Notes: generated by a model from the sequence alone, not told the origin. A DNA stretch of 64,000 nt from Denitrificimonas caeni (GCF_905120345.1 NZ_CAJHOA010000002.1:167773-231772); one strand, 5' to 3'. Shown: positions 1 through 11,549, counted from the first letter of the stretch. A program made the numbers and translations.

Positions 1-682
1 CGCCTTCTTCATGCACGCGCTCAAGTTCTTCTAAGGTCACCGCATGAGTTAAATCAAAGGGACCGGCTTCAGTACGCCGCAACTGCGCCACATGCGCGCC
101 ACAGCCAAGCACCGCACCAATATCTTCAACCAAGCTGCGAATATAGGTGCCTTTACTGCAGGCCACTAAAATACGTGCTTGCGTCCCTTCACAGGACAAC
201 AACTCTAAACGACTGATCGTCACCGTGCGCGCCGGACGATCTACCGTAATACCGGCACGGGCCAGTTTATACAGTGGCTGACCATCTTTTTTCAGCGCTG
301 AAAACATGGGCGGCACTTGCTCAATCACGCCACGAAACTGCGGCAACAGCGCTTCAATATCTGCAGCGCTGACATTCACCTCTTTGGTTTCCAGCACTTC
401 GCCTTCAGCATCCGCAGTATTGGTGGTAACACCCAACTGCATGGTTGCCTCATAGACTTTATCGGCGTCTAAAAGATAACGCGAAAACTTCGTCGCTTCA
501 CCAAAACACAATGGCAACACGCCAGTGGCTAACGGATCAAGACTGCCGGTGTGGCCACCCTTATCGGCATTCAACAGCCAGCGCACTTTTTGCAAAGCAC
601 CATTGGAGCTAAAACCATAAGGCTTATCAAAAATAATAATGCCGCTAACACTGCGACGCTTACGTTTAACCTGCTGCACCAC
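1..682 (-). CDS. truB: tRNA pseudouridine(55) synthase TruB (3' end cut by window edge)
   Basis: TruB converts U55 in the T-loop of most tRNAs to pseudouridine. About 227 codons are present, read leftwards off the window, so the C-terminal part (roughly a quarter of a 300-residue family member) is missing. The N-terminal segment [14 protein letters not shown] and the catalytic motif [15 protein letters not shown], whose Asp is the nucleophile, are both visible. So is the later [13 protein letters not shown] motif. I chose the GTG at 682 because it gives the usual short basic leader before SGIIIFDKP; a second in-frame GTG follows at 679. The start lies five bases beyond the rbfA stop, so the two genes are almost certainly co-transcribed, as in the metY/rimP-nusA-infB-rbfA-truB operon of gammaproteobacteria. 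Confidence 0.95.
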   Translation of the reverse strand, partial: MVQQVKRKRRSVSGIIIFDKPYGFSSNGALQKVRWLLNADKGGHTGSLDPLATGVLPLCFGEATKFSRYLLDADKVYEATMQLGVTTNTADAEGEVLETKEVNVSAADIEALLPQFRGVIEQVPPMFSALKKDGQPLYKLARAGITVDRPARTVTISRLELLSCEGTQARILVACSKGTYIRSLVEDIGAVLGCGAHVAQLRRTEAGPFDLTHAVTLEELERVHEEG

Positions 683-686
683 GCTG

Positions 687-1073
687 TTACTCTCCGCTCG
701 GATCAATGTTGCGCTGATCTTCAGTCACGGCTTGTTCGATCAAGGCTGACAACAACGCGCCACGGGTAATGCTGGCATCATAATGGAAGTGCAATGCTGG
801 TACGCTACGTAGCTTCATTGCTTTACCCAATAGCATTCTTAGATAACCAGCAGTGTCATTCAACACATCGAGGTTTTCTTTAATCACTTCAGCAGAGTTT
901 TCACCCATGATGGTGATAAAAACTTTGGCATGACCCACATCACGGCTGACATCAACACCGGTAATGGTGACAAAACCTAAACGTGGATCTCTTACTTCTT
1001 GCGGGATCAAGATCGCCAGCTCACGCTGAATCTGATCGCCAATGCGTTGGGTACGACTGTACTGTTTCGCCAT
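687..1073 (-). CDS. rbfA: 30S ribosome-binding factor RbfA
   Basis: RbfA is a small KH-fold protein that binds the immature 30S subunit near the 5' end of 16S rRNA. It is needed for late maturation and cold adaptation. The product is 128 residues, beginning [20 protein letters not shown] and containing the family segments [18 protein letters not shown] and [22 protein letters not shown]. The reading frame stays open upstream to 1142, but the family start is MAKxxSR, so the ATG at 1073 was taken. It sits between infB (125 bases upstream, separated by a strong hairpin) and truB (4 bases downstream). Confidence 0.95.
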   Translation of the reverse strand: MAKQYSRTQRIGDQIQRELAILIPQEVRDPRLGFVTITGVDVSRDVGHAKVFITIMGENSAEVIKENLDVLNDTAGYLRMLLGKAMKLRSVPALHFHYDASITRGALLSALIEQAVTEDQRNIDPSGE

Positions 1074-1128
1074 GGTATTCACCTTGTGCTGCGTTAAGCA
1101 GCTTTTATTCTGATCCATATAAGCAGCA

Positions 1129-1181
1129 AACGGCAAGCTCAATTGGCCGGATTAAAGTCCTGACCAATTGCACTTGCCGTT
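1129..1181 (-). other. Long intergenic hairpin between infB and rbfA
   Basis: A strong inverted repeat fills the infB-rbfA gap. The outer arms are 9 bp (AACGGCAAG with CTTGCCGTT) and the inner arms 7 bp (CAATTGG with CCAATTG). A 2-nt internal loop separates the arms and the apical loop is about 17 nt. On the transcribed minus strand it is followed by GTTTGCTGC rather than a clean T-run. An mRNA processing or stability element is therefore likelier than a simple terminator. Confidence 0.6.
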
Positions 1182-1198
1182 GCCTATACGACTATGAA

Positions 1199-3664
1199 TT
1201 ACAGAGTACGTGCGACCTGGACTTTCTCGAACACTTCGATTTTGTCACCTGGTTTCACATCATTGTAACTCTTCACACCAATACCACATTCCATACCGGC
1301 GCGCACTTCGCTGACGTCATCTTTAAAGCGGCGTAGAGATTCGAGCTCGCCTTCAAAGATCACTACGTCATCACGCAAGACACGGATCGGACGGTTACGG
1401 TGGACGTGACCTTCAGTCACCATACAACCTGCAACAGCACCCAGCTTAGGTGAGCGGAAGACTTCACGTACTTCAGCAATACCTAAGATGTTCTCACGAA
1501 CATCACTGCCCAACATACCAGAAAGCGCTTTTTTGACGTCTTCGATAATGTCGTAAATGATGTTGTAGTAACGCATGTCGAGACCTTCTTGCTCAACGAT
1601 TTTACGCGCACCAGCATCGGCACGTACGTTGAAACCAAAGATCACCGCATGTGATGCTAAAGCAAGGTTGGCATCACTTTCGTTAATACCACCGACACCA
1701 CCAGCCACTACGCATACTTCAACTTCATCGTTACCTAAGTCAGATAATGAACCGCGTAACGCTTCAAGCGTACCGCGCACGTCTGCTTTAATAACGATAT
1801 TGAGTACTTTCTTCTCTTCCTGGCCCATATTCTCGAAGATATTTTCGAGTTTACCAGCATGTGCACGCGCTAATTTAACTTCGCGGAACTTGCCTTGGCG
1901 GAACAGAGCGACTTCACGCGCTTTGCGCTCATCGACGACTACTGTGACTTCGTCACCGGCTTCTGGTGTGCCATCAAGACCTAAAATCTCAACAGGGATA
2001 GATGGACCCGCTTCTTTAATCGGCAGACCATTCTCATCCATCATGGCGCGAACGCGGCCAAAGTTAACACCCACCAAGACCATATCGCCTTGACGCAAGG
2101 TACCGTTTTGTACCAGTACTGACGCCACAGGACCACGGCCTTTATCAAGGCGTGATTCAATTACCACACCGCGACCTGAGGCCGAAGGTGTCGCGCTGAG
2201 TTCAAGAACTTCAGCTTGCAGCAAGACTGATTCCAGCAAGGTATCAATACCTGTACCGACTTTCGCAGACACGTGGACAAACTGCGTATCACCGCCCCAC
2301 TCTTCTGGCGTCACACCATGCACAGCTAGATCATTTTTAATGCGATCTGGATCAGCGTCTGGCTTATCAATTTTGTTCACAGCAATGATCAATGGTACGC
2401 CAGCTGCTTTAGCATGCTGAATACCTTCAATCGTTTGCGGCATCACGCCATCATCAGCTGCAACCACTAGGATCACGATATCAGTCGCCTTGGCACCACG
2501 AGCACGCATTGCAGTAAACGCAGCGTGGCCTGGGGTATCAAGGAAAGTGATCATGCCACCTTCGGTTTTAACGTGATAAGCACCGATATGCTGAGTGATA
2601 CCACCGGCTTCACCGGTCGCCACTTTGGCACGACGAATATAGTCAAGCAGCGAGGTTTTACCGTGGTCAACGTGACCCATAACGGTCACAACTGGCGCAC
2701 GATGGAAGGTTTCGCCGTCAATTTTCAATGACTCAGCGAATCGCTCTTCCAATACGTTATCGCTGACACGACTGACGCGGTGACCCAACTCTTCTGCAAT
2801 TAAGACTGCAGTATCTTGGTCAAGCACTTGGTTAATGGTGACCGGTGAGCCAAGTTTAAACATAAACTTAACCACTTCGACGCCTTTAACCGACATTTGT
2901 GCGGCGAGCTCAGCAACGCTAATGGTTTCACCAATATGTACATCACGTACCACTGGGCCGGCTGGGCTATGAAAACCATGCTGATTAGAACGCTTCTTAC
3001 CCTTGCCACGATTACGACCACCGCGACGCGCTTGATCATCATCATCACGGCCCGTTTTGCCTTTAGCGGCTGGACGTGGTGCGGCTGTTTTACGCTCGCG
3101 ACGATCATCTTCGTCAGCACGTTTAACCGGGCGACGTACTTCGTCTTTTTTGCGATCAGGTGCAGGCGCAACCGCATCCACAACAGGCAAAGTAATATCT
3201 GCCGGTGGCAAGCTTGGCTCAACCGCAGCAGGTGCTACTGCAGCGACGGCTGGCTTTTCAGCGACAGGCGCAACAACTGGTGCTGGCTTCGCTTTTTCTT
3301 GCTCAGCTTCTTTGGCTTTTTGCGCAGCTTTTAGCTTAGCCAGATCTTGTTGCTTTTCAGCTTCAATTTCTTCGGCACTACGCTGCACAAAGGTTTTCTT
3401 CTTACGAACTTCAACACTAATGGTTTTACTGCCTGGGGCGCGTAAAGTTGTCGTGGTTTTACGTTGTAAGGTAATTTTCTTAGAACCTTCAGCTTTTGTA
3501 CCGCTGCCTTTCTCTAAGAAAGTTAACAGTGTTTGTTTTTCAGTTTCACTGACTTTTTGGTCTGCACTAGTGTGTACCAGACCGGCCTCATGCATTTGTT
3601 GCAATAGGCTTTCTACTGGCGTATTCACTACTTTAGCCAGTTCTTTAACCGTGACTTGCGTCAT
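1199..3664 (-). CDS. infB: Translation initiation factor IF-2
   Basis: IF-2 is the GTPase that brings fMet-tRNA to the 30S subunit and promotes subunit joining. The 821-residue product has the expected order: an IF2 N-terminal subdomain (1-50), a long charged Ala/Lys/Glu-rich linker (about 90-230), a second N-terminal-type domain (about 245-295), then the G domain. GHVDHGKT is at 330-337, followed by DTPGHAAF and NKID. Domains II-IV complete the C-terminal half. The linker is shorter than in E. coli, close to Pseudomonas length. AGGAGAG lies 6 bases before the ATG. It is the third gene of rimP-nusA-infB, 28 bases after nusA. Confidence 0.98.
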   Translation of the reverse strand: MTQVTVKELAKVVNTPVESLLQQMHEAGLVHTSADQKVSETEKQTLLTFLEKGSGTKAEGSKKITLQRKTTTTLRAPGSKTISVEVRKKKTFVQRSAEEIEAEKQQDLAKLKAAQKAKEAEQEKAKPAPVVAPVAEKPAVAAVAPAAVEPSLPPADITLPVVDAVAPAPDRKKDEVRRPVKRADEDDRRERKTAAPRPAAKGKTGRDDDDQARRGGRNRGKGKKRSNQHGFHSPAGPVVRDVHIGETISVAELAAQMSVKGVEVVKFMFKLGSPVTINQVLDQDTAVLIAEELGHRVSRVSDNVLEERFAESLKIDGETFHRAPVVTVMGHVDHGKTSLLDYIRRAKVATGEAGGITQHIGAYHVKTEGGMITFLDTPGHAAFTAMRARGAKATDIVILVVAADDGVMPQTIEGIQHAKAAGVPLIIAVNKIDKPDADPDRIKNDLAVHGVTPEEWGGDTQFVHVSAKVGTGIDTLLESVLLQAEVLELSATPSASGRGVVIESRLDKGRGPVASVLVQNGTLRQGDMVLVGVNFGRVRAMMDENGLPIKEAGPSIPVEILGLDGTPEAGDEVTVVVDERKAREVALFRQGKFREVKLARAHAGKLENIFENMGQEEKKVLNIVIKADVRGTLEALRGSLSDLGNDEVEVCVVAGGVGGINESDANLALASHAVIFGFNVRADAGARKIVEQEGLDMRYYNIIYDIIEDVKKALSGMLGSDVRENILGIAEVREVFRSPKLGAVAGCMVTEGHVHRNRPIRVLRDDVVIFEGELESLRRFKDDVSEVRAGMECGIGVKSYNDVKPGDKIEVFEKVQVARTL

Positions 3665-3692
3665 GAACTTCTCTCCTCAAGCCGCAATGTGC

Positions 3693-5174
3693 TTATTCAA
3701 ACCAGTGGGCGCGGGCGGCCATGATCAGCTTGCCGGCACGATCTTCAGTCATGCCTTCGATGTCGAGCAAATCATCAATTGATTGCTCTGCTAGGTCTTC
3801 GCGGCTGAGCACTCCGCGGACGGCTAGCTCAACGGCCAGCTCTTTGCTCATGCCCGTTAAGTCGAGCAAATCTTGCGCTGGTTGAACATCAGCCAGCTTT
3901 TCTTCCGTCGCAATTGCGCGCGTTAATAAACAGTTTTTGGCACGCGTACGCAACTCACTGACGATATCTTCATCGAATCCTTCGATGTTGAGCATCTCTT
4001 CCATAGGTACATAAGCCACTTCATCTAAACTGGTGAAGCCTTCATCAACTAGAATCTGTGCTAAGTCCTCATCCACTTCAAGGTCTCTAACAAAGAGCTG
4101 CAATAAATCACCCGTTTCTTCTTGCTGACGCGCCTGAATATCTTCTTGGCTCATCACGTTAAGCGTCCAGCCCGTCAGCTGCGAAGCGAGGCGAACGTTT
4201 TGACCACCACGGCCAATAGCTTGCGCCAGATTTTCTTGGGCAACGGCAATATCCATCGTATGTGAATCTTCATCAACGATGATGGCAACCACTTCAGCCG
4301 GCGACATGGCACTGATTACAAACTGTGCAGGATTATCATCCCACAGCACTATATCAACGCGCTCGCCACCTAACTCACTCGATACGGCTTGAACACGCGA
4401 ACCGCGCATACCAATACAGGCACCTTGTGGATCAATACGTTTATCTTTAGAACGAACGGCTATTTTAGCACGTGAGCCAGGATCACGGGCAGCCGCCATA
4501 ATTTCGATCAAACCTTCAGAAATTTCTGGAACTTCAATATTGAATAATTCCATAATCATTTCTGGGGCGGTACGCGACAGAATCAGTTGCGGACCACGGT
4601 TTTCTGAACGGATATCCTGTAACAATGCACGCACGCGCGCACCAACACGGAAGGTCTCGCGTGGAATAATGTCTTCGCGAGCTAAAATAGCTTCAGCGTT
4701 GTTACCCAGATCAACAATAATGTTGTCACGGGTAACTTTCTTAACCGTACCGAAAATAATCTCACCAAGCTTACTGCGGTACGCTTCAACAATTTGCGCG
4801 CGCTCAGCTTCACGTACTTTCTGTACGATCACCTGCTTAGCAGTTTGTGCAGCAATCCGACCAAACGCAATGGATTCGATTTTCTCTTCAATCACATCAC
4901 CAACAGCTGGATTTTCAACACGCTTTTCAGCCATATCAATCGTCAGCTGGTGTGCTGGATCATCGAAATCAACTTCTTCAATCACCGTCCAGCGACGGAA
5001 GGTTTCATAATCGCCTGTCTGCGTGTCAATTGCCACGCGCAAGTCAACTTCATCTTCGTAGTTTTTCTTTGTTGCAGTCGCTAATGCTAACTCCAGCGCT
5101 TCGAAAATCACCGCTGGCGGAACGCCTTTTTCGTTAGAGACTGATTCAACAACCAGTAAAATTTCTTTGCTCAT
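3693..5174 (-). CDS. nusA: Transcription termination/antitermination factor NusA
   Basis: NusA binds RNA polymerase and nascent RNA and controls pausing, termination and rRNA antitermination. The product is 493 residues, the usual pseudomonad length. It has an N-terminal RNAP-binding domain (1-130), an S1 domain starting near [19 protein letters not shown], and two KH domains ([22 protein letters not shown] and the following [18 protein letters not shown]). Two C-terminal acidic helix-hairpin-helix repeats follow, as in E. coli. The frame is open to 5195, but the family start [10 protein letters not shown] fixes the ATG at 5174. It lies between rimP (48 bases upstream) and infB. Confidence 0.98.
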   Translation of the reverse strand: MSKEILLVVESVSNEKGVPPAVIFEALELALATATKKNYEDEVDLRVAIDTQTGDYETFRRWTVIEEVDFDDPAHQLTIDMAEKRVENPAVGDVIEEKIESIAFGRIAAQTAKQVIVQKVREAERAQIVEAYRSKLGEIIFGTVKKVTRDNIIVDLGNNAEAILAREDIIPRETFRVGARVRALLQDIRSENRGPQLILSRTAPEMIMELFNIEVPEISEGLIEIMAAARDPGSRAKIAVRSKDKRIDPQGACIGMRGSRVQAVSSELGGERVDIVLWDDNPAQFVISAMSPAEVVAIIVDEDSHTMDIAVAQENLAQAIGRGGQNVRLASQLTGWTLNVMSQEDIQARQQEETGDLLQLFVRDLEVDEDLAQILVDEGFTSLDEVAYVPMEEMLNIEGFDEDIVSELRTRAKNCLLTRAIATEEKLADVQPAQDLLDLTGMSKELAVELAVRGVLSREDLAEQSIDDLLDIEGMTEDRAGKLIMAARAHWFE

Positions 5175-5222
5175 CGCATGCCTCGCCTTTCGCAAACCGT
5201 AAGAGTTGCGGAGTCCGTATTC

Positions 5223-5681
5223 TTATTCAAAGTTCGGAAGTATATTCGCTTTTTCAATCAGATCGATCGGCAGCAGGTACTCAAATTCACCCATCTGCAC
5301 AACCACATCTTGATCTTCAACTGATCGAATCAGCCCTTGAAAATTGCGGCGCTCTTCAACTGGAGAACGCAACCTGATTTTTACCTGCTCACCCACAAAA
5401 GCAGCAAACTGCTCAAGGGTAAAGAGCGGCCGATCCATTCCAGGGGAGGAAACCTCCAGCGTATATTCAGAACTGATCGGATCTTCAACATCCATTACAG
5501 CGCTAAGTTGACGACTGACTGTTTCACAATCTTCAATTAAGATTCCATTGTCATGATCGATATAAACGCGCAGCACTGAGTGGCGACCTTGAGAAATATA
5601 CTCAATGCCCCAGCACTTATAACCCAGTGCTTCAATCACTGGCGTCAATATGTCCTGCAACTGTTCCAGCTTGCTCGTCAT
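5223..5681 (-). CDS. rimP: Ribosome maturation factor RimP
   Basis: RimP is needed for assembly of the central pseudoknot of the 30S subunit. The 152-residue product contains the family signatures [35 protein letters not shown] and the C-terminal Sm-like part [15 protein letters not shown]. It is the first gene of the rimP-nusA-infB-rbfA-truB operon. A GGAGGT Shine-Dalgarno sits only 3 bases before the ATG, which is close, but the start matches the family N terminus. Two minus-strand terminators lie just upstream, so the operon promoter must lie between or within them, or some transcription must read through. Confidence 0.96.
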   Translation of the reverse strand: MTSKLEQLQDILTPVIEALGYKCWGIEYISQGRHSVLRVYIDHDNGILIEDCETVSRQLSAVMDVEDPISSEYTLEVSSPGMDRPLFTLEQFAAFVGEQVKIRLRSPVEERRNFQGLIRSVEDQDVVVQMGEFEYLLPIDLIEKANILPNFE

Positions 5682-5708
5682 CCGACCTCCAATGCATGCT
5701 GTAGAAAT

Positions 5709-5730
5709 GAAAAATGGGCATAACGCCCAT
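5709..5730 (-). terminator. Intrinsic terminator / attenuator just before rimP
   Basis: ATGGGC and GCCCAT form a 6-bp hairpin with a 5-nt loop, followed on the minus strand by a run of T. It lies 28 bases upstream of the rimP start, so it may act as a leader attenuator of the rimP-nusA-infB operon rather than the end of the upstream unit. Confidence 0.65.
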
Positions 5731-5762
5731 CAAAAAGTTTAAAATCTATCTATTAGACCTAA

Positions 5763-5786
5763 TAAAAAGCCCCTTACTAGGGGCTC
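5763..5786 (-). terminator. Intrinsic terminator after tRNA-Leu
   Basis: AGCCCC and GGGGCT form a stem with a 6-nt loop, followed on the minus strand by TTTTTATT. It lies about 140 bases downstream of tRNA-Leu and ends the glmM/tpiA-secG-tRNA transcription unit. Confidence 0.8.
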
Positions 5787-5927
5787 TTAATATGAACATT
5801 TGACATTTAAAAGCATATTAAACAACCATGCAGTCTAAATCCGATGAGGAATCTTACATCGCCCATCAGTTACAGTCAAGTGAACACAAACAAGACGACC
5901 CGCTTATAGAGCAGGTCACTTGATATA

Positions 5928-6013
5928 TGGTACCGAGAAGGGGACTCGAACCCCTACAGCCTATGGCCACTACCACCTCAAGGTAGCGTGTCTACCAATT
6001 CCACCACCTCGGC
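5928..6013 (-). tRNA. tRNA-Leu (anticodon GAG)
   Basis: An 86-nt class II tRNA read on the minus strand. It has a GCCGAGG acceptor arm paired with TCTCGGT, a D-arm, and a CTACC/GGTAG anticodon stem around the loop TTGAGGT (anticodon GAG). A variable arm and the T-arm with GTTCGAG follow, and CCA is encoded. It begins four bases after the secG stop codon, the same secG-tRNA-Leu(GAG) arrangement as E. coli secG-leuU. The transcript must be processed out of the secG mRNA. Confidence 0.97.
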
Positions 6014-6017
6014 AAAA

Positions 6018-6410
6018 TTACTCTACATCAACAACAGGTACATCAGCTTCAGTTGCTTCACTTGCTTCACTTGCTTGGCTTTCGACTTGAGGAATGTCTC
6101 TAAGCACTTCTTGCTCCTGAGGCTTTACTTCTAACACAGCCGGATCAGGTAAACCCAACTGCGTAATAGTATTAGCACGGTCTTTTGCATAAAATGCCAG
6201 ACCTAAACTTGTCGCAAAAAACACAGCAGCAAGAACTGCTGTAAAACGACTCAAAAAGTTACTTGAGCCTTGCGAGCCAAATACAGTACCTGAAGCGCCT
6301 GAACCAAATGAGGCACCAGCATCTGCACCCTTGCCCTGTTGAATCAGAACAAAACCCACAACACCAATTGCGACAACTAAGTGAACAATAATTATAACTG
6401 TTTCCAGCAT
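6018..6410 (-). CDS. secG: Preprotein translocase subunit SecG
   Basis: SecG is the small auxiliary subunit of the SecYEG channel in the inner membrane. The 130-residue product has two membrane segments: [23 protein letters not shown] and a second around residues 55-75. The characteristic cytoplasmic loop [32 protein letters not shown] lies between them. The C-terminal tail is hydrophilic, with a short SEASEATEA-type repeat. The ATG at 6410 is chosen from family alignment, although the frame is open to 6455 inside tpiA. It starts one base after the tpiA stop codon, so it is translationally linked to tpiA. Confidence 0.95.
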   Translation of the reverse strand: MLETVIIIVHLVVAIGVVGFVLIQQGKGADAGASFGSGASGTVFGSQGSSNFLSRFTAVLAAVFFATSLGLAFYAKDRANTITQLGLPDPAVLEVKPQEQEVLRDIPQVESQASEASEATEADVPVVDVE

Positions 6411-6411
6411 T

Positions 6412-7167
6412 TTAGTTTCCCGCAGCGCGACATATCGCGCTAAATTCTTTTGCATTGAGGGAGGCTCCGCCTACCAACCCCCCATCGATATCTACTTGAG
6501 CAAATAACTCAGCAGCATTGGCGGCTTTAACACTACCGCCATATAAAATCTTTAAATCTTGCGCAACAGTTGCGCTGTATTTTGCCACATGTGCGCGTAT
6601 TTGTGCATGTATTTCTTGCGCTTGCTCAGGTGTTGCCGTCAAACCACTGCCTATCGCCCATATTGGCTCATAAGCAATCACTGCATTATTGAAAACTTCA
6701 ACACCCAACTCTACAAGAACCGCATCAATCTGGCGCTGCACTGTTACCAGAGCCTGCCCAGCTTCGCGCTCTGCAAGCGACTCACCCACACATAATATAG
6801 GTGTCAATCCAGCCGCTTGCGCTGCAATAAACTTGCGGCATATTACACTATCAGTTTCATCTTGCAACTGTCTTCTTTCAGAATGTCCGACTAGAACCAT
6901 CGAACATCCGATATCTTTAAGCTGCAACGCCGAGGTTTCCCCAGTCATTGCGCCTTCTTCGAGCTGCACAGCACAATCTTGCGAACCGACGACAAGATGA
7001 CTTTCAGCAACCTGAGCACCTACAGCTTGCAAATGAATCAAACCCGGAAACACTGCCACATCAACATCATCAGGCAATGCTTGCTCAGCTAACTCATTTA
7101 ACAACTGTTTAATGCTGGCACAGGTACCATGCATTTTCCAATTACCAGCTACCAATGGGCGACGCAT
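6412..7167 (-). CDS. tpiA: Triose-phosphate isomerase
   Basis: This enzyme interconverts dihydroxyacetone phosphate and glyceraldehyde 3-phosphate in glycolysis and gluconeogenesis. The 251-residue TIM barrel keeps all catalytic residues: NWKMHG near the N terminus (Lys), GHSERR (His) and [10 protein letters not shown] (Glu, with the flexible loop). The phosphate-binding YGGSV and GLVGGASL segments are near the C terminus. It sits between glmM and secG, the pseudomonad order. Confidence 0.97.
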   Translation of the reverse strand: MRRPLVAGNWKMHGTCASIKQLLNELAEQALPDDVDVAVFPGLIHLQAVGAQVAESHLVVGSQDCAVQLEEGAMTGETSALQLKDIGCSMVLVGHSERRQLQDETDSVICRKFIAAQAAGLTPILCVGESLAEREAGQALVTVQRQIDAVLVELGVEVFNNAVIAYEPIWAIGSGLTATPEQAQEIHAQIRAHVAKYSATVAQDLKILYGGSVKAANAAELFAQVDIDGGLVGGASLNAKEFSAICRAAGN

Positions 7168-7232
7168 AGATAACCTCTTCGCTCAAAGTGGGCGCAGATA
7201 TTACTCAAGCGCAAAAAAAGATGCAAGGTAAA

Positions 7233-8576
7233 TCAACCACATACCGCTTCTACAACCTTAGCTAAGCGTTGTGCATGCAGTAAAACAACGGCTTCATCAT
7301 CCCCCTCGACCATCACTCGCACCAATGGCTCAGTCCCTGACTTGCGCAACAAGACGCGTCCACGCCCAGCCATTGCCGCCGTGACATCATCACAAGCTGT
7401 TTGCACTTGCGAGTCACTGACAGGATCAACATCACCACTGCAGCGCACATTAATCAACGCCTGCGGAAACTTCTTCCACGCCAAACGCTCTTTAGCCAGA
7501 CTCTGCCCACGACGACGTAAAGCTAATAACACCTGCAACGCAGCAATAATCGCGTCACCAGTGGTGGCGTGCTGCGCACAGAGTAGATGCCCTGAGTTCT
7601 CTCCACCCAGTACCCACTTGCGTTCTTGCATCTCAGCCATCACATAACGGTCACCAACTTTGGCGCGCACAAAAGGAATGCCGCGCTCTTTTAATGCCAG
7701 CTCAAGCCCCAGATTACTCATCAAGGTACCGACTACGCCAGTGCCTTCAGGCAAGCGATCACGCTCTTGAATATCGGTAGCAATGATATACAACAGCTCA
7801 TCACCATCGACGATTGCACCGGTATGATCGACCATCTGTACGCGATCGCCATCACCATCAAAAGCAATGCCTAAATCCGCAGCATGTTCAACAACCGCTT
7901 TTTGCAACGGACCAAGGCACGTTGATCCGACACCGGCATTGATATTCAAGCCATCCGGCTGCGCAGCGGTGGTAATGACTTCGGCACCCAACTCACTAAA
8001 CACACTCGGGGCCACTTTGTAGGTGGCACCATGTGCGCAATCGAGAACAATCTTCAGTCCAGAAAAATCGGTACTGGTGGGCACGCTACTTTTGCAGAAC
8101 TCAATATAACGACCCGCGGCATCATTGACCCGCGACGCCTTACCGAGCTGCTCGGACTCGACCACCGTCATCGGCATATCAATCAGCTCTTCAATCATCA
8201 TCTCGAGCTCGTCCGGCAATTTGGTACCACGCCCGGAGAAGAACTTAATGCCGTTATCGTGATGCGGATTATGCGAAGCACTGATTACAATCCCCGCCTC
8301 AGCATGAAAAGTACGCGCCAAGTACGCCACTGCAGGCGTGGGCATCGGACCTAACAGCATCACATCAGCGCCAGCCGCAGAGAGACCTGCCTGCAATGCT
8401 GATTCAAACATGTAGCCAGAAATACGTGTGTCTTTACCGACTAAAATCCGGCACTTGCCTTGCTTGCGAAATGCCATACCAGCAGCCCAGCCCAGCTTAA
8501 GCATAAACTCTGGCGTAATAGGATCTGTACCAACTCGGCCGCGAATACCATCGGTACCAAAATACTTTCTTGTCAT
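7233..8576 (-). CDS. glmM: Phosphoglucosamine mutase
   Basis: GlmM converts glucosamine 6-phosphate to glucosamine 1-phosphate, feeding UDP-GlcNAc for peptidoglycan and lipopolysaccharide. The 447-residue product begins [13 protein letters not shown]. It carries the phosphoserine loop ISASHNP (Ser at about residue 101), the metal-binding DGDGDR and the sugar-binding [21 protein letters not shown] provides the phosphate-binding loop. The ATG at 8576 is chosen over upstream codons because it gives the family N terminus. It lies 4 bases after folP, as in E. coli folP-glmM. Confidence 0.97.
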   Translation of the reverse strand: MTRKYFGTDGIRGRVGTDPITPEFMLKLGWAAGMAFRKQGKCRILVGKDTRISGYMFESALQAGLSAAGADVMLLGPMPTPAVAYLARTFHAEAGIVISASHNPHHDNGIKFFSGRGTKLPDELEMMIEELIDMPMTVVESEQLGKASRVNDAAGRYIEFCKSSVPTSTDFSGLKIVLDCAHGATYKVAPSVFSELGAEVITTAAQPDGLNINAGVGSTCLGPLQKAVVEHAADLGIAFDGDGDRVQMVDHTGAIVDGDELLYIIATDIQERDRLPEGTGVVGTLMSNLGLELALKERGIPFVRAKVGDRYVMAEMQERKWVLGGENSGHLLCAQHATTGDAIIAALQVLLALRRRGQSLAKERLAWKKFPQALINVRCSGDVDPVSDSQVQTACDDVTAAMAGRGRVLLRKSGTEPLVRVMVEGDDEAVVLLHAQRLAKVVEAVCG

Positions 8577-8580
8577 TGCT

Positions 8581-9435
8581 TTATTCCTTTGCCGCGGACT
8601 GCACCGCATTAAATATGTTCAGCACATCCATGGTTTCTGCCACATCATGCACACGTAAAATTTTCGCTCCACGCTCCAGCGCCATTACTGCCAAAGCTAA
8701 ACTGCCATATAAACGCTGATCAACGGTTTTCTGCAGCACAGCTCCGACCATGCTTTTACGCGACACCCCAATCAATAACGGGCACTGCAAGACATGCAGC
8801 TCAGGGAGACGCTTAAAAAGCTCGTAATTATGCTGGATATTTTTTGCAAAACCAAAGCCTGGATCAAGCACAATTCGCTCAGCGCTAATCCCCAGCGCTG
8901 CACAAGCAGCCATCCGTTCTTGCAGAAAGGCGACCACTTCAGCCGCCACATCATCGTAATACGGCTCATCTTGCATCGTCTGCGGCTCACCACGCATATG
9001 CATCAAACACACCGGCAAATGCGTCGTCGCCGCAGCTTCTAAGGCACCCTCGCGCTGTAAAGCACGCACATCATTAATCAGCCCCGCGCCTAAGTGTGCC
9101 GCTTCAATAATCACTGCGGGTGTTGAGGTATCAACCGAAATAATCACGTCGCTCTCACGCGCGATACGCTCCACTAAAGGCGCAACTCGATCAAGTTCTT
9201 GCTGAACACTGACAGGCGCAGCCCCGGGGCGCGTCGACTCACCACCAATATCAATAATACTGGCGCCAGCCGCCTGCATATCGACAGCACGGCGCAACGC
9301 AGCATCAAGGCTGTTATAACGACCGCCATCAGAGAATGAGTCTGGAGTGACATTCAGAATCCCCATAATATGAGGACGAGAAAGATCGAGGGTATGTTTA
9401 CCGCAGCGTAAAACAGGATGTGCAGTAGCGCGCAT
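8581..9435 (-). CDS. folP: Dihydropteroate synthase
   Basis: FolP condenses p-aminobenzoate with the pterin pyrophosphate to make dihydropteroate in folate synthesis, and is the sulfonamide target. The 284-residue TIM-barrel protein shows [15 protein letters not shown], the loop [27 protein letters not shown] and the C-terminal RVHDV motif. It is 53 bases downstream of ftsH, with an intrinsic terminator in between, and 4 bases upstream of glmM. Confidence 0.97.
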   Translation of the reverse strand: MRATAHPVLRCGKHTLDLSRPHIMGILNVTPDSFSDGGRYNSLDAALRRAVDMQAAGASIIDIGGESTRPGAAPVSVQQELDRVAPLVERIARESDVIISVDTSTPAVIIEAAHLGAGLINDVRALQREGALEAAATTHLPVCLMHMRGEPQTMQDEPYYDDVAAEVVAFLQERMAACAALGISAERIVLDPGFGFAKNIQHNYELFKRLPELHVLQCPLLIGVSRKSMVGAVLQKTVDQRLYGSLALAVMALERGAKILRVHDVAETMDVLNIFNAVQSAAKE

Positions 9436-9455
9436 AATCTGCCTTTTGGATCGAT

Positions 9456-9479
9456 TAAAAAGGGCGCTATTAAGCGCCC
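9456..9479 (-). terminator. Intrinsic terminator between ftsH and folP
   Basis: GGGCGC and GCGCCC form a perfect 6-bp hairpin with a 6-nt loop, followed by TTTTTAATC on the minus strand. It lies immediately after the ftsH stop. folP must have its own promoter in the 20 or so bases after it, or depend on read-through. Confidence 0.85.
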
Positions 9480-9488
9480 GTTACAGTA

Positions 9489-11423
9489 TTAATGCTCGCC
9501 AGCCGGTCCACCAATAGGTGCATCTGGCCTGTTCTTAGTGTCCGACTCTGGTTCTGGCTTTTGCTCTGCTTGTTCAACAGGCTTACCAGTCGACCCACCA
9601 CCACTCCAGTCTTTCGGTTCACGCGGCTCACGACCGGACATAATGTCATCAATCTGATCGCTATCAATGGTTTCGTACTTCATTAAAGCCAGCGCCATTG
9701 CTTCAAGCTTATCGCGATTATCATGCAAAATCTTTGTCGCTGTGCCATAGCACTCATCAATGATGTCGCGAATTTCTTGGTCAATCAGTTTCGCTGTTTC
9801 ACCCGAGACATGGCTAGCACCCCCGCCAGAACGACCTAAGTAGCTTTCGTTTTCATCTTCAGCGTAGAGCAAGGGCCCGAGTTTCTCGGATAAGCCCCAC
9901 TTGGTCACCATATTCCGCGCCAATTGCGTGGCCCGCATAATATCGTTGGAAGCGCCTGTGGTCACGCCATCAAAGCCCAAGGTCATTTCTTCAGCGATAC
10001 GGCCACCATACAGCGAGCAAATCTGACTGATCAAGCCACGCTTAGATAAGCTATAACGATCTTCTTCTGGCAAGAACATGGTCACACCTAAAGCACGACC
10101 ACGAGGAATAATCGACACTTTGTAGACTGGATCATGCTCAGGAACCATGCGACCGACAATCGCATGACCAGCTTCGTGATAAGCAGTATTGAGCTTTTCT
10201 TTTTCCGACATCACCATCGATTTGCGCTCAGCGCCCATCATGATTTTATCTTTAGCCAACTCAAACTCGCGCATAGTGACTAAGCGACTATCGGAACGCG
10301 CGGCAAACAACGCTGCCTCGTTAACCAAGTTAGCCAAATCAGCACCCGAGAAACCCGGCGTACCACGCGCAATCACTGCTGCATCGACATCATCATGCAA
10401 CGGCACTTTGCGCATATGCACTTGCAGAATCTGCTCACGACCACGAATATCCGGCAAGCCCACCACAACTTGGCGGTCAAAACGACCCGGACGCAACAAA
10501 GCAGGGTCCAATACATCGGGACGGTTGGTGGCAGCAATCACGATAACGCCGTCATTGTCTTCAAAACCATCCATCTCAACCAACAACTGGTTCAGCGTTT
10601 GTTCACGCTCATCATTACCACCACCCATACCGGCGCCACGATGACGACCGACCGCATCAATTTCATCAATAAAGATAATGCACGGTGCGTGTTTTTTAGC
10701 TTGTTCAAACATGTCGCGCACCCGTGAGGCACCGACACCAACAAACATTTCCACAAAGTCAGAACCAGAAATAGTAAAGAACGGCACTTTCGCTTCACCA
10801 GCAATTGCTTTAGCGAGCAACGTTTTACCCGTACCGGGCTGTCCTACCATTAATACGCCACGCGGAATCTTACCGCCCAAACGCTGAAAGCGGCTTGGAT
10901 CGCGCAAGAACTCAACGATCTCACCCACTTCCTCTTTAGCTTCATCACAACCCGCCACATCAGCTAAGGTCGTTTTGATCTGATCTTCAGCCATCAAGCG
11001 CGCTTTGCTTTTACCAAAGCTCATCGGCCCGCCTTTGCCACCCGCGCCGCCTTGCATTTGACGCATAAAGAACATCACAACCGCTAAAATAATCAAGATG
11101 GGGAAGCTTGCTACTAATAGCTGCATCCACATACTTTGACGTTCAGGCTGCTTACCAACAATACTCACGTTATTATCAATCAAATCGCCCATCAAGCCAT
11201 TATCTTGAATCGCTGGACGTACAGTTTCAAAGACACTGCCATCAGCACGTTTACCGCTGATAATAAAACCATCGACTGTCACTTGTTGTACGCGACCCGT
11301 CTTCACCTCTTCAATAAAGGTGCTGTAGTTCAATTTGCCCGTTTCACCTTGCGAGGAAAAGTTGTTCATTACTGTCACTAAGACAGCAGCGATAACTAAC
11401 CACATAAGTAGGTTTTTAGTCAT
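9489..11423 (-). CDS. ftsH: ATP-dependent zinc metalloprotease FtsH
   Basis: FtsH is a membrane-anchored AAA+ protease that degrades sigma-32, LpxC and misassembled membrane proteins. The product (644 residues from this start) has two membrane segments (about 5-22 and 100-120) flanking a periplasmic domain. The AAA module follows, with Walker A GQPGTGKT, Walker [12 protein letters not shown] and the second region of homology. The zinc site is HEAGH. The tail [12 protein letters not shown] resembles that of P. aeruginosa. A GTG at 11432 would add three residues; the ATG at 11423 matches the family start MxKNL. It follows rlmE by 126 bases, the conserved rlmE-ftsH order. Confidence 0.97.
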   Translation of the reverse strand: MTKNLLMWLVIAAVLVTVMNNFSSQGETGKLNYSTFIEEVKTGRVQQVTVDGFIISGKRADGSVFETVRPAIQDNGLMGDLIDNNVSIVGKQPERQSMWMQLLVASFPILIILAVVMFFMRQMQGGAGGKGGPMSFGKSKARLMAEDQIKTTLADVAGCDEAKEEVGEIVEFLRDPSRFQRLGGKIPRGVLMVGQPGTGKTLLAKAIAGEAKVPFFTISGSDFVEMFVGVGASRVRDMFEQAKKHAPCIIFIDEIDAVGRHRGAGMGGGNDEREQTLNQLLVEMDGFEDNDGVIVIAATNRPDVLDPALLRPGRFDRQVVVGLPDIRGREQILQVHMRKVPLHDDVDAAVIARGTPGFSGADLANLVNEAALFAARSDSRLVTMREFELAKDKIMMGAERKSMVMSEKEKLNTAYHEAGHAIVGRMVPEHDPVYKVSIIPRGRALGVTMFLPEEDRYSLSKRGLISQICSLYGGRIAEEMTLGFDGVTTGASNDIMRATQLARNMVTKWGLSEKLGPLLYAEDENESYLGRSGGGASHVSGETAKLIDQEIRDIIDECYGTATKILHDNRDKLEAMALALMKYETIDSDQIDDIMSGREPREPKDWSGGGSTGKPVEQAEQKPEPESDTKNRPDAPIGGPAGEH

Positions 11424-11549
11424 ATCATTCACTTCTATATACCCTCTGCTGCAGCAAACGCAACAAATACGTAATTACATACAACAAACTTACTACACAT
11501 TGAGGCTCTGCGTATGTTTGTCCTGTAACAATACATTTAAACACGTCAG

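Noticed and set aside
1089-1107. GCTGC/GCAGC hairpin followed by TTTTATT on plus, near rbfA
   Set aside because: It would terminate plus-strand transcription, but no plus-strand gene precedes it; it may only be part of the structured infB-rbfA gap.
3057-3782. 241-codon open frame on plus, opposite infB
   Set aside because: It is antisense to the well-conserved infB/nusA coding region; composition is the mirror of the Ala/Lys/Glu-rich linker and no family is recognisable.
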